Source: Aureispira sp. CCB-QB1
GTDB lineage: Bacteria; Bacteroidota; Bacteroidia; Chitinophagales; Saprospiraceae
Assembly (NCBI GenBank): GCA_945870185.1
Contig: CAMBRK010000002.1
Span: forward strand, 62,001 to 126,000
Direction of reading: 5' to 3'
DNA: 64,000 nucleotides
Made by a program: the position numbers and the translations under genes. Of this stretch, positions 55,634 through 64,000 are shown in pieces (within the stretch, counting starts at the first letter, position 1; every line of letters starts with the position of its first letter). Below the pieces are notes generated by a model. The model made no database searches. It had not been told where the DNA came from and was given only the letters and a program-made list of their open reading frames with translations.

Positions 55634-57031
55634 TTAGTATCCAAGGATTTTGAGCATTTGTTCTACAGTCTGCTCGTCTCTGTATAATCTGTCTACTATA
55701 TTACCTTTTTCATCACGGTCTATGATCACTTGTTTAGGAGAAGGGATGAGACAGTGCTTGATACCTCCATAGCCGCTGATGGCATCCTGATATGCTCCAG
55801 TATGGAAAAAACCTAAATAAAGGGGTTCTTCCTTATCAGAATCATAGGTAGGCAGGTAGATTTCCTGATTGAGGTCTTCTGAATTATAATAATCCGAATG
55901 ATCGCAACTGATACCGCCTATACTTACTCTAGAATATTCATTGTCCCACTTATTGACTGGTAATAAGATAAACTTTTCAAATATGGACCAGGCATCGGGT
56001 ATCGTATTCATCAAGCTATTATCAATCAAATACCAAAGTTCGGAGTCATTTTGTTGTTTTTGTTCCAAAACCGAAAAAATAATCGCACCACTCTCACCCA
56101 CAGTATATTTACCAAATTCAGTGTAAATATCAGGTTCGTCTATACCTTCTTCCATACAGACCTCTTTGATATTTCTAACCAATTCGTTGATCATATATTT
56201 ATAATCATACTCAAATCCTAAATTATTTCTGATAGGTAATCCTCCACCAAGATTGATAGAATCTAAAGTAGGACAAATTTTCTTTAATTCTGCAAAAAGT
56301 TTTAGAGCCTTTCTGAATTCTCCCCAATAATACAAATTATCTTTGATACCAGAATCCACAAAGAAGTGTAGCATTTTGAGTTTTACACGCTTCTTTTTTG
56401 AAATCTTTGACTTATAATAATCAATAATCTCGGCACTTCTGATACCCAATCTTGACGTATAGTAAGCAGATTGTGGCTCTTCATTGATAGCCATACGGAT
56501 ACCAACGGTAAGCTCGCCTTTGGTTTTGGCATAAAATCTTTCTAATTCCTGTTTACTGTCTAGTACTGGGATGACATTCTCATATCCATCTTCCATCAGA
56601 CTGACTATCTTATTCATGTAGTCTTCAGTTTTGTGGCCATTTTGAATAAGAATGGTTTTTTTATTGATTTTGCCTTTGGCTTCTAATATTCTGATGATGT
56701 CTATATCAAAAGAAGATGAAGTCTCCAAATGTACATTGTGTTCGAGAGCTTCTTCGATGACATGAGAAAAGTGACAGCACTTAGTGCAATAACAATAATG
56801 ATACTCTCCCTTATAGTTATTGGCTTTTATGGCTTTATTGAAAAAGTTTTTGGCTTTTTTGATTTGGTCACCTATTCGGGGCAAGTATGTCAATCTAAAT
56901 GGAGTTCCATATTTTTCTATCAGGTACTTCAGCGAAATACCATGAAAAGTTAAGTTACCTTGATTAAGATCAAATCCTTCCTGAGGAAAATAATACGTTT
57001 GATTAATAAGTTGAAAATATGTGTTCTTCAT
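55634..57031 (-). CDS. arginine decarboxylase (fold III, PLP)
   Basis: A 465-residue PLP-dependent decarboxylase of the alanine-racemase fold (Orn/DAP/Arg group 2). The Schiff-base lysine is K84 in YCYCTKCCHF. A glycine-rich loop (SINLGGGLPIRN), TEFGKYTVGESGAIIF and the C-terminal GFFHTGAYQDAISGYGG segment complete the active site. Length and N-terminus match the Bacteroidota arginine decarboxylase. It makes agmatine from arginine. The deoxyhypusine synthase-like gene follows 18 bp downstream, so agmatine or putrescine produced here may feed that enzyme. Confidence 0.84.
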   Translation of the reverse strand: MKNTYFQLINQTYYFPQEGFDLNQGNLTFHGISLKYLIEKYGTPFRLTYLPRIGDQIKKAKNFFNKAIKANNYKGEYHYCYCTKCCHFSHVIEEALEHNVHLETSSSFDIDIIRILEAKGKINKKTILIQNGHKTEDYMNKIVSLMEDGYENVIPVLDSKQELERFYAKTKGELTVGIRMAINEEPQSAYYTSRLGIRSAEIIDYYKSKISKKKRVKLKMLHFFVDSGIKDNLYYWGEFRKALKLFAELKKICPTLDSINLGGGLPIRNNLGFEYDYKYMINELVRNIKEVCMEEGIDEPDIYTEFGKYTVGESGAIIFSVLEQKQQNDSELWYLIDNSLMNTIPDAWSIFEKFILLPVNKWDNEYSRVSIGGISCDHSDYYNSEDLNQEIYLPTYDSDKEEPLYLGFFHTGAYQDAISGYGGIKHCLIPSPKQVIIDRDEKGNIVDRLYRDEQTVEQMLKILGY

Positions 57032-57135
57032 TTATGACATAAAGTGGATTTTAATTAAAAAAAGATTGCAAAGAAACGATATTTTGAATAGAATATGTGG
57101 ATTTTAACCAATAAATTAACAATATTAAAATTATA

Positions 57136-57921
57136 CTACTTAAGCGCCACTCCTAATCCAAATAAAGCATAATCGTATATGACTGGATCTTCGGCATTTA
57201 TTTGTCTTAGACATTCGGTGATTTCCTCTACTGCTATCCAATCTCGCTGTTTTCTGGTCAGCAAGCCAAAAACTCTGGCATATTTTTCTACATGTACATC
57301 AAAGGGTATCATCAGTCCTGACATGGGTATCGTAGACCATAGTCCAAAATCTACTCCACGATGATCTTTTCTGACCATCCATCTCAAAAACATATTGAGT
57401 CTTTTGCAAGTGGAGTTTTTAGCAGGTGTGGAGACATGTTTTTTGGTTCTCTCTGGCACAAATTCCAAGCTAAAGAATAAATCGTGGAATCCAATCAACG
57501 CATCTTTTTGGCTATATGGTTGCTCAGGATTTGGATTAAATGCGGCTTCAAGTGACTGATGATTTTGATAATAAAACCTAAAAAACTCAATAAAGTAAAG
57601 TAAATCAATAGCTTGAAAAGTACGGTGTTTAAAGTTTTCGAAGGCTTTTAGATCTTTCTTTTGGTGATTCATTATAAAATCATAGGGATCATTTCCCATC
57701 AGGTCAAGCACTTCATTAGTCTTATTGATGATGGTTTTTCGGTTACCCCAAGCAAATATAGCAGCAAAAAAAGCTGAAATTTCTATGTCCTGGAGTTTGG
57801 AAAATTTATGAGGAATACCAATCGGATCATTGTCGATAAAGTCTTTATGATTGACCTTATCGACAATTTCGTCCAATTGTTGCTTGATTATGTTGATGTC
57901 CTTTGACAACGGAGATGTCAT
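57136..57921 (-). CDS. TIGR02757 (DUF2400) family protein
   Basis: A 261-residue protein matching TIGR02757. Segments are DPIGIPHKFSKLQDIEISAF, FAAIFAWGNRKTIINK, FLRWMVRKDHRGVDFGLWS and the C-terminal IYDYALFGLGV. The family is widespread in Bacteroidota and Deltaproteobacteria and its function is unknown; the WMVR-x4-D-GLW region resembles a helix-hairpin-helix / DNA-glycosylase-like domain. The frame begins with TTG at 57924, but ATG 57921 is preferred. It lies just downstream of infB. Confidence 0.88.
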   Translation of the reverse strand: MTSPLSKDINIIKQQLDEIVDKVNHKDFIDNDPIGIPHKFSKLQDIEISAFFAAIFAWGNRKTIINKTNEVLDLMGNDPYDFIMNHQKKDLKAFENFKHRTFQAIDLLYFIEFFRFYYQNHQSLEAAFNPNPEQPYSQKDALIGFHDLFFSLEFVPERTKKHVSTPAKNSTCKRLNMFLRWMVRKDHRGVDFGLWSTIPMSGLMIPFDVHVEKYARVFGLLTRKQRDWIAVEEITECLRQINAEDPVIYDYALFGLGVALK

Positions 57922-57931
57922 CAAATAGGGA

Positions 57932-60886
57932 CTACTTTAAAGTTTGTTTAATTTCTATAATTTCGTATCCTTCTATGACGTCACCTGTTTTGATGTCATT
58001 GAAGTTTTTGATTGTAATACCACATTCGAAGCCTGCTTTTACTTCTTTCACATCGTCTTTAAATCTCTTCAATGATGACATCTCTCCGTGAGCCCCTTCC
58101 TTCATTGGGAATATGACGATACCATCTCGAATAATTCTGATGTGTGTATTCCGGGTCACTTTACCTTCTGTCACATAACAACCGGCAATAGTACCAATCT
58201 TAGACATGGTATAAGTTTCTCTGACATCGATCTGAGCCACAATCTTTTCTTCTTTGGTCGGCTCTAACATACCTTCCATAGCAGACTTGATTTCTTCTAT
58301 GGCTTCGTAGATGATAGAGTATGTTTTGATCTGAACGCCTTCTCTTTCTGCAAGAATACGTGCATTGGCTGAAGGTCTTACCTGGAATCCGATGATGATC
58401 GCATCAGATGCAGATGCTAACAATACATCAGATTCAGCAATAGCTCCTACCGCTTTATGGATTACATTTACTTGGATCGTTTCTACTGAAAGCTTGATCA
58501 ATGAGTCAGAAAGTGCTTCGATAGAACCATCCACGTCACCTTTTACAATAAGGTTCAATTCTTTGAATGTACCTAAAGCAAGACGTCTTCCGATCTCATC
58601 CAAAGAGATACGTTTGCTTGCTCTATTGGTTTGTTCTCTTTCTATCTGCGCTCTCTTAGCGGCTAGCTGTCTCGCTTCTTGATCAGAATCCATGACTTTA
58701 AACTTCTCCCCAGCTTGCGGTGCACCACTCAATCCTAAAATCAGCGTAGGAGTTGATGGTCCTGCTTTTTTGACTTTTTTACCATGTTCGTTAAACATAG
58801 CTTTAATTTTTCCTGAATAGGGACCCGCTACTACAGAGTCTCCGATTTCGACACTACCATTTTGCACTAGGATTTTGGTAACATAACCTTTTCCTTTGTC
58901 CAATGATGCTTCTATGACAGTACCCGTACCTTGTCTGTCAGGATTTGCTTTTAGGTCTAAGACTTCTGCTTCCAAGATGATTTTCTCTAAAAGCTTATCA
59001 ATATTTAAACCTTGCTTGGCAGAAATGTCCTGAGACTGATAAGTACCACCCCAATCTTCAACTAAGAGATTCATACCAGCTAATTCTTGTTTGATACGCT
59101 CAGGATCAGCACCGGGTTTATCTATTTTATTAATCGCAAAGATCATAGGTACTCCAGCTGCTTGTGAGTGACTGATGGCTTCTTTGGTTTGAGGCATCAA
59201 ATGATCGTCAGCTGCTATGATAATCACTGCCACATCCGTAACCTTGGCACCCCTAGCTCTCATCGCTGTAAAAGCTTCGTGACCTGGAGTATCCAAAAAT
59301 GTTATTTTCTTATGATCTGGACCTACTTTTACTTCATAAGCACCGATGTGCTGGGTAATACCTCCTGCTTCACCGCTTACTACATTTGCAGATCTAATAT
59401 AATCAAGGAGTGATGTTTTACCGTGGTCTACGTGACCCATTACTGTTACAATAGGTGCTCTTGATTTTAGATCTTCTTCCGAATCAACAATTACGTTTTC
59501 TTCTTCGACATCTTCTTCGGCACTGATAAACTCTACTTCATGACCAAACTCGCCTGAAACCAATTCGATGATTTCTGCATCTAATCTTTGATTGATAGAC
59601 ACTATAATTCCTAAGCTCATACAAGTAGTAATCACTTGAGAAACAGGTACATCCAAAAGACTTGCTAGCTCAGATACGGAGATAAACTCAGTCAATTTGA
59701 GTTTTGTTTCGACACCTTCGCTATCTAACAATTCTTGTTTTTCACGTTTTACATCTCTATTGTCCCGTCTTATTTTTTGGCGTTTGTTTTTGCCACCTAC
59801 ATTGAGGCGCGCCATAGTAGCCTTGATTTTGTCATCAATCTCCTTTTGAGTGACTTCTTTGACTTCAGGCTGTGATGATGGTTTTGGTCTGTTTTGATAC
59901 CCACCGCTTGTACCACTACCGCCACCTGTTCCAGGTCCAGGTCCAGTTCCTGTTCTTGGTGCTGTATTATTAGATCTTGGATCTGAAACAGGACCACCAG
60001 GATTAAGTTTTTTACGTTTTCTTTTACGTTTTTGAGCATCACTAGCAGCAGTACTTGCTGGTTTGCTACCATCTGCTTGTGGAGCAGCGGTTTGGGGTTT
60101 GGTCTTGTCAGAAGGTTTAGGCTTTGTAGAGCTATCCAACTTGCTAGTGTCTATCATCCCCATGATTTTGAGACCTTTCAATTGAGGTGTTTTGGCCCTC
60201 AAAAGTTCTTCTTCAGGAAGTCCTGATGGTTTTGGTGTTACTATGTTTGGTTTGGAATCAGCAGAAATTGCTTCTACTTTTATTACTGGTTCAACCTTTG
60301 GTGCTGGTTCATGTTTGACTTCTTCTTTTGGTAGTGCGGGTTTCGGTTCTTCCTTTGGAGTTGGTTTTGGTTTCGGCTTATTTAAATCAATTTTGCCTAA
60401 AATTTTCAACTTAGGAAGTTCTTGCCTATTAGATTGAATCTCGTTACTTTCCTTTACTTCTTCAACTATTTTAGGCTGTTCTACTTTAGGTTCCGGTTCA
60501 GTTGGTTTTTCTGCAATAATTTCTTTTTCTTTTAATACCGGTGCTGGCTTTGGCTCTTCAATTACAATAGGCGCAGGAGCAACTATCGGTTTGTCAATAT
60601 CTGACAATTTGGGTATAGAAAACAAAGGTTTAATGGCAGGCTTTTCGTCTGCATGATGTTTGGGATCGTCCTTAAATCCAGGTCTCGTTCCTATAACAAT
60701 TTGATCAGCCTTTTCTTTTTCAGCCATAGAAGATCTGAACTCCTTCAGGAGGACACTATGCATCTCGTCAGAGACCATAGATGTAGGTTTGTTTTCGATT
60801 ACATGGCCTTTTGAAGCCAAAAAATCGACTATTGTGGACACCCCTACATTCAGTTCCTTTGCTATTTTTACTAATCTTTCTGCCAT
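57932..60886 (-). CDS. infB: translation initiation factor IF-2
   Basis: An IF-2 of about 984 residues. ATG 60886 ([20 protein letters not shown]) is the family start; the frame from 60928 adds 14 residues. After the first IF2_N domain comes a long Pro/Lys/Glu/Ala-rich linker (about residues 70-380) with a glycine-rich patch. A second IF2_N domain and the G domain follow: [34 protein letters not shown] and [12 protein letters not shown]. The C-terminal domains bind fMet-tRNA. It follows nusA, whose stop lies 31 bp before its start, in the classic rimP-nusA-infB order. Confidence 0.95.
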   Translation of the reverse strand: MAERLVKIAKELNVGVSTIVDFLASKGHVIENKPTSMVSDEMHSVLLKEFRSSMAEKEKADQIVIGTRPGFKDDPKHHADEKPAIKPLFSIPKLSDIDKPIVAPAPIVIEEPKPAPVLKEKEIIAEKPTEPEPKVEQPKIVEEVKESNEIQSNRQELPKLKILGKIDLNKPKPKPTPKEEPKPALPKEEVKHEPAPKVEPVIKVEAISADSKPNIVTPKPSGLPEEELLRAKTPQLKGLKIMGMIDTSKLDSSTKPKPSDKTKPQTAAPQADGSKPASTAASDAQKRKRKRKKLNPGGPVSDPRSNNTAPRTGTGPGPGTGGGSGTSGGYQNRPKPSSQPEVKEVTQKEIDDKIKATMARLNVGGKNKRQKIRRDNRDVKREKQELLDSEGVETKLKLTEFISVSELASLLDVPVSQVITTCMSLGIIVSINQRLDAEIIELVSGEFGHEVEFISAEEDVEEENVIVDSEEDLKSRAPIVTVMGHVDHGKTSLLDYIRSANVVSGEAGGITQHIGAYEVKVGPDHKKITFLDTPGHEAFTAMRARGAKVTDVAVIIIAADDHLMPQTKEAISHSQAAGVPMIFAINKIDKPGADPERIKQELAGMNLLVEDWGGTYQSQDISAKQGLNIDKLLEKIILEAEVLDLKANPDRQGTGTVIEASLDKGKGYVTKILVQNGSVEIGDSVVAGPYSGKIKAMFNEHGKKVKKAGPSTPTLILGLSGAPQAGEKFKVMDSDQEARQLAAKRAQIEREQTNRASKRISLDEIGRRLALGTFKELNLIVKGDVDGSIEALSDSLIKLSVETIQVNVIHKAVGAIAESDVLLASASDAIIIGFQVRPSANARILAEREGVQIKTYSIIYEAIEEIKSAMEGMLEPTKEEKIVAQIDVRETYTMSKIGTIAGCYVTEGKVTRNTHIRIIRDGIVIFPMKEGAHGEMSSLKRFKDDVKEVKAGFECGITIKNFNDIKTGDVIEGYEIIEIKQTLK

Positions 60887-60917
60887 TAGCGATTTTAAAA
60901 ATTTAAAAAATGGTCTT

Positions 60918-62153
60918 TTAGTCTTCAAACTCAGATGCTAATACTTTCAACACTTCATCCACGGTTTCCTCTTCTAAGTCTGATCTTCTAATGAGTTCTT
61001 CTCTATTAAGAGCCAGAACACTTCTAGCTGTATCACAGCCAATATTTTTCAGGGTCTCGATTACCCAGTCTTCGATCTCATCTGTAAATTCATCTAAATC
61101 GACGTCATCGATTTCTTGCTCTTCATTATCTCTGTACACATCTATTTCGTAACCAGTAAGCTTACTTGCAAGTTTGATATTGCTACCACCTTTACCGATA
61201 GCCAATGAAACTTGATCTGGTTTTAGAAATACGGAAGCTCTCATGGTTTTTTCATCCAGATTGATCGTCGTGACCTTTGCAGGTGTCAGCGATCTTTGGA
61301 TAAATAGCGATACATTGTTTGTATAATTTACAATATCAATATTTTCATTTTTCAACTCACGTACGATACCGTGGATTCTAGATCCCTTCATACCTACACA
61401 AGCTCCTACAGGATCTATTCTGTCATCATAAGATTCTACGGCTACTTTTGCTCTTTCGCCTGGCATTCTTACTATTTTTTTGATAGAAATCACACCATCT
61501 TCTATTTCAGGTACTTCTTGTTCCATGAGTCTCTCGAGAAACTGATTGTCAGTTCTGGACAACATGACCATAGGTGTTCCGTTACGCATTTCTACACGTT
61601 TGATAACACCTCTTACCATATCACCTTTTCTGAAAAAATCTCCCTTGATCATTTCTAATCTTGGTAAAACGAGTTCGTTTTTGGACACGTCGTCCATAAC
61701 CAATACTTCCTTCTTGAGGACTTGACTGATTTCTCCTATAACTAATTCGCCAACTCTATCAATATACTTTTTATAGACATCATCTTTCTCCAAATCAACT
61801 ATTCGAGAAATCAATGTTTGTCTGGCAGCCATGATTGAGCGTCTTCCGAAATCTTCTAGTGTAAGTTGCTCATAGCATTCTTCACCTACTTCATAGGCTT
61901 CGTCTATAGATTTTGCTTCGGTATAAGAAATCTGACTTAATTCGTCGGTTACCTCACCATCTGTGACAATCATACGAACTCTCCACATTTCGAGGTCACC
62001 ATTTTGTGTATTTACAATGACGTCAAAATTGTCATCAGAGCCATATTTTTTTCTGATCAAAGTCCTGAATACATCTTCAAGGACCCTAACCATAGTAGGT
62101 CTGTCTATATTTTTACCTTCTTTAAACTCAGAAAAGGATTCTACTAAATTCAT
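60918..62153 (-). CDS. nusA: transcription termination/antitermination factor NusA
   Basis: A 411-residue NusA. The N-terminal RNA polymerase-binding domain starts [20 protein letters not shown]. An S1 domain ([34 protein letters not shown]), KH1 ([20 protein letters not shown]) and KH2 ([20 protein letters not shown]) follow. A short acidic region and a helix-hairpin-helix-like repeat finish the C-terminus. It modulates pausing, termination and antitermination. The start overlaps the rimP stop by one base. In E. coli NusA regulates its own operon; the leader hairpin at 62642-62667 may matter here. Confidence 0.95.
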   Translation of the reverse strand: MNLVESFSEFKEGKNIDRPTMVRVLEDVFRTLIRKKYGSDDNFDVIVNTQNGDLEMWRVRMIVTDGEVTDELSQISYTEAKSIDEAYEVGEECYEQLTLEDFGRRSIMAARQTLISRIVDLEKDDVYKKYIDRVGELVIGEISQVLKKEVLVMDDVSKNELVLPRLEMIKGDFFRKGDMVRGVIKRVEMRNGTPMVMLSRTDNQFLERLMEQEVPEIEDGVISIKKIVRMPGERAKVAVESYDDRIDPVGACVGMKGSRIHGIVRELKNENIDIVNYTNNVSLFIQRSLTPAKVTTINLDEKTMRASVFLKPDQVSLAIGKGGSNIKLASKLTGYEIDVYRDNEEQEIDDVDLDEFTDEIEDWVIETLKNIGCDTARSVLALNREELIRRSDLEEETVDEVLKVLASEFED

Positions 62154-62626
62154 TAATTAAAACTTATTTTAACTTTAGATTCAATGATATCTTCAAATTT
62201 GATCGGTTCTATTACTATTTCCTTTTTATTCTTTTTGCCTTCTTTGAATTTTACTTCATGTTCAACAAATATCATATTGTTCTGAACATCTTTCAATGTT
62301 CCTTTTATATTTAAGCCATCTCCGTATTTAATATCAATAATCCTACCAATATTTTTAGGATATTGCCTAAGCAATTTTAATGGGCTACCCACTCCAGGTG
62401 ATGATACTTCGAGAGTATAACTTTCACCGTATGGCTTACTTTCATCAAATATGGCTTCCAACCATCTACTTAATTTCTGACATTTCAGAAAATTTATACC
62501 CGTGTCGCAATCCAGAAAGATTTCAATTTTATTACTATTGACCTTTGTGTCTATCAGGTAAGTATCTGTAAATTCAAGCTCTGAAAGGCCTTTTTCAATT
62601 AATTTTACTAAATCTGAATTGTGCAT
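62153..62626 (-). CDS. rimP: ribosome maturation factor RimP
   Basis: A RimP of about 157 residues. ATG 62626 (MHNSDLVKLIEKGLSELEFT) fits the family. The frame from TTG 62692 would translate through a terminator-like hairpin and is rejected. Diagnostic residues are FLDCDTGINFLKCQKLSRWLE and SYTLEVSSPGVGSPLKLLRQY. The C-terminal domain follows. RimP is needed for 30S assembly and is the first gene of rimP-nusA-infB. Its leader carries a promoter element, an AUG-UGA minimal frame and a terminator-like hairpin. Confidence 0.92.
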   Translation of the reverse strand: MHNSDLVKLIEKGLSELEFTDTYLIDTKVNSNKIEIFLDCDTGINFLKCQKLSRWLEAIFDESKPYGESYTLEVSSPGVGSPLKLLRQYPKNIGRIIDIKYGDGLNIKGTLKDVQNNMIFVEHEVKFKEGKKNKKEIVIEPIKFEDIIESKVKISFN

Positions 62627-62641
62627 ACGAATACTTGGAAT

Positions 62642-62667
62642 AAAAAAGGGAACTCTATGTCCCCTTT
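62642..62667 (-). promoter_or_regulatory. terminator-like hairpin in the rimP leader (attenuator candidate)
   Basis: On the minus strand the leader forms a 9-bp stem (62667-62659 with 62653-62645, one G-U) around a 5-base loop, followed by T residues at 62647-62642. It lies between a putative promoter (62690-62697) and the rimP ATG at 62626. An ATG-TGA start-stop pair (62672-62667) touches the stem. No upstream gene needs terminating this close to rimP, so attenuation of the operon is the likelier role. Confidence 0.6.
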
Positions 62668-62689
62668 CACATCGTTCTAATTTGAGCCG

Positions 62690-62724
62690 CAAATATAGTA
62701 TGTTTTTCTTAGTATTTTATCAAA
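62690..62724 (-). promoter_or_regulatory. putative promoter of rimP-nusA-infB
   Basis: On the minus strand TTTG (62724-62721) precedes TATATTTG (62697-62690) by 23 bp. The -7 element matches; the spacing is a little longer than usual. Transcription would begin near 62684, just before the leader hairpin. Confidence 0.45.
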
Positions 62725-62894
62725 TCTTTGTTTATTTTAATTTTTAATTGACTATTAGAACCAACTAAAGTCATATTGGAGTATTAAACTTGAAATTAAA
62801 AGATATAAATAGGGCAACTGATAAAACTTTTATTTAATAAAATAATCATGTTGTTAAACCTTTTTTTATATTACAGTTAGTGTTATTAAAGTAG

Positions 62895-63536
62895 TCATGA
62901 ATAAACATACTTATCAAATCCATATAGTTCTTGATAATCAAATATGTCAATCTTATATTTTAACATAGATCTGACAAAATCTGGCTCAATCTCTCCCTCA
63001 GGTCTTTGCAAAGTGTATATAGATCGATCCCAGTCTGGTTCCAATTTGAATAAGGGTCGATTGCATTTGGTTCTTAGATTGATAAAACTGTAGGTCAAGA
63101 TATCACACTGGTCATTTTGATCTTTAGGACCAAAGATTGATTTTTCATAATCCAACATATTTGCCGTGGATGTTATATTGGCGATATAATATTTGTGTGG
63201 TGCACCTAAGACTTTTATCTTTATGATCTCACCTGAATAGTAAAAACATCCTTGGAGTAAACGTTTTTTGATAATGTTTTCTGAGAAAACTATAACCCCA
63301 TCTTGCAAAAACAAAAAATCAGTATAACCAATGTTTTTATCATCAACCAACTCAAAGGTAATATCATCCCAGCTGCCTATATTGCTATCCTTTTTACTTC
63401 TGGTATTAGCATTTAATTTATGAGCCGAGTTGAAGTATAGTCTTTCTCGAACCTCGTCAGTTATTGGACTAGATAATTTGATATGAGACAATTTATCTTT
63501 TATATGATTAATTTTATAAACGGTGTATTTTGTCAT
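62895..63536 (-). CDS. Imm11-like immunity family protein, copy 1
   Basis: A 213-residue cytoplasmic protein. After a variable N-terminal part (about residues 1-70) it has TDFLFLQDGVIVFSENIIKK, YYIANITSTANMLDYEKSIF and a C-terminal FDYQELYGFDKYVYS. This pattern (a D-F-L-F block followed by a Y-x-I-x-N strand and L-D-x-E-x-S) resembles immunity proteins of the Imm11 / DUF1629 family, which protect against polymorphic toxins. The next gene encodes a related protein. No toxin gene is in the window. The match is by eye, so the exact family is tentative. Confidence 0.55.
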   Translation of the reverse strand: MTKYTVYKINHIKDKLSHIKLSSPITDEVRERLYFNSAHKLNANTRSKKDSNIGSWDDITFELVDDKNIGYTDFLFLQDGVIVFSENIIKKRLLQGCFYYSGEIIKIKVLGAPHKYYIANITSTANMLDYEKSIFGPKDQNDQCDILTYSFINLRTKCNRPLFKLEPDWDRSIYTLQRPEGEIEPDFVRSMLKYKIDIFDYQELYGFDKYVYS

Positions 63537-63541
63537 ATAGA

Positions 63542-64000
63542 TTAAATCAATTTGTTTTCATAAAGACTAATTCCCTTTATATTATTCTTTAAAATTAATG
63601 CTGCCAATTCTTCTTCTTCAGGAAACAAGCCCAAAGTACAAAATGGTCCTAAAATATCCTTATTGTGAATAACATTAAATATAGGAGCTTTGATTTTATC
63701 TTTAATAAATACGGCATCCACAGGATATAATCGAGATGTTCTCATATCTAGCTGATGGATAAATTTTCCTTCTTTTTTTTGATGATCAGAATAATCCACA
63801 AAAATCGATTCTTCTATACTAAACCAATCATTTCCAGAAGTTGTAACGTTTATTAAAAATGCTTTGCCATGGTTTTCTATATTTATTGGTAAGATTTGTA
63901 CAAAATTTAGTAAAGCCTTTCTATAAATTGGAAGTAAATCTTCTGAAACAACTAATGATGTTAATATATGCCACAGTGATTTTTTTAAAGGCTTAGGAGA
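63542..64000 (-). CDS. Imm11-like immunity family protein, copy 2 (5' end outside window)
   Basis: The frame stays open to the window edge, so about 152 residues of the C-terminal part are seen; the internal GTG at 63799 is not a required start. It shows the same layout as copy 1: a VVSEDLLPIYRKALLN helix, GKAFLINVTTSG then WFSIEESIF, and a C-terminal FPEEEELAALILKNNIKGIS. The stop lies five bases from the start of copy 1, so the two are probably co-transcribed. The pair looks like a tandem paralogous immunity cassette downstream of an unseen toxin or effector gene. Confidence 0.5.
   Translation of the reverse strand, partial: SPKPLKKSLWHILTSLVVSEDLLPIYRKALLNFVQILPINIENHGKAFLINVTTSGNDWFSIEESIFVDYSDHQKKEGKFIHQLDMRTSRLYPVDAVFIKDKIKAPIFNVIHNKDILGPFCTLGLFPEEEELAALILKNNIKGISLYENKLI

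Noticed and set aside
62627-62692. upstream extension of RimP from TTG 62692
   Set aside because: The extension would translate through a terminator-like hairpin and is absent from RimP families; ATG 62626 is the better start.
1-64000. CRISPR arrays, tRNA and rRNA genes, insertion sequences
   Set aside because: I looked for spaced direct repeats, tRNA-like cloverleaf sequence, transposase genes and terminal inverted repeats. I saw none that held up. A tRNAscan or IS search could still find a weak case.

Overview
The window is an AT-rich chromosomal piece from a member of the Bacteroidota, most likely a Saprospiraceae- or Chitinophagales-type bacterium; the rank below phylum is my inference. 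Markers for the phylum are sprA (type IX secretion / gliding translocon), gldB, a DUF4837 lipoprotein, bacillithiol synthesis (bshA), a TonB-dependent receptor, many short lipoprotein signals, weak Shine-Dalgarno signals, and promoters of the Bacteroidota type (TTTG about 20 bp before TAnnTTTG). No rRNA, tRNA, CRISPR array or intact mobile element was seen.

Layout. 1-684: 3' end of a TonB-dependent receptor. 939-2587: intact hipB-hipA toxin-antitoxin pair. 2760-8310: a tightly coupled five-gene operon (phosphonatase-like HAD hydrolase, DUF5690 MFS carrier, TIGR03364-type FAD oxidoreductase, secreted metallophosphatase, secreted alkaline-phosphatase-fold enzyme), read as organophosphonate / organic-phosphorus scavenging. 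8312-11757: a graveyard holding a second hipB with four evenly spaced operators, an internally deleted hipA, a staphylococcal-nuclease relic, an eroded Txe/YoeB-type toxin-antitoxin pair and a fossil two-component system. Only a fasciclin-domain protein and the hipB look intact there. 11833-15672: DinB-like lipoprotein, sensor kinase, galE, ruvA. 15881-23509: sprA. 23803-27994: SprB-like lipoprotein, ECF sigma factor, and a membrane protein that appears to join an anti-sigma-like N-terminus to an outer-membrane barrel.

28008-36060 (minus strand): MATE exporter, M15 peptidase, small membrane protein, dipeptidyl peptidase IV, CsaA-like protein, DUF3820 protein and topoisomerase IV subunit B. 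36225-41471 (plus): an M1-peptidase-like protein that has lost its zinc site and carries a barrel, 3-hydroxyacyl-CoA dehydrogenase, HtrA protease. 41475-49806: TMTC-like TPR membrane protein, second HtrA, MscS-like channel, DUF3078-like barrel, tatA, gldB, DUF4837 lipoprotein. 49982-57921: bshA, TlpA-like thioredoxin, murQ with a sodium symporter, a deoxyhypusine-synthase-like enzyme next to arginine decarboxylase, and a TIGR02757 protein. 57932-62626: infB-nusA-rimP read from the right, with a terminator-like hairpin in the rimP leader. 62895-64000: two tandem Imm11-like immunity proteins, the second cut by the window edge.

The most notable items are the helically phased hip operator array, the fossil modules beside it, the phosphonate operon, the M1 pseudo-peptidase, the sigma / transmembrane-barrel pair, the rimP leader attenuator candidate, and the tandem immunity proteins. 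Several start codons were moved from the longest open frame, using family N-termini and promoter positions.
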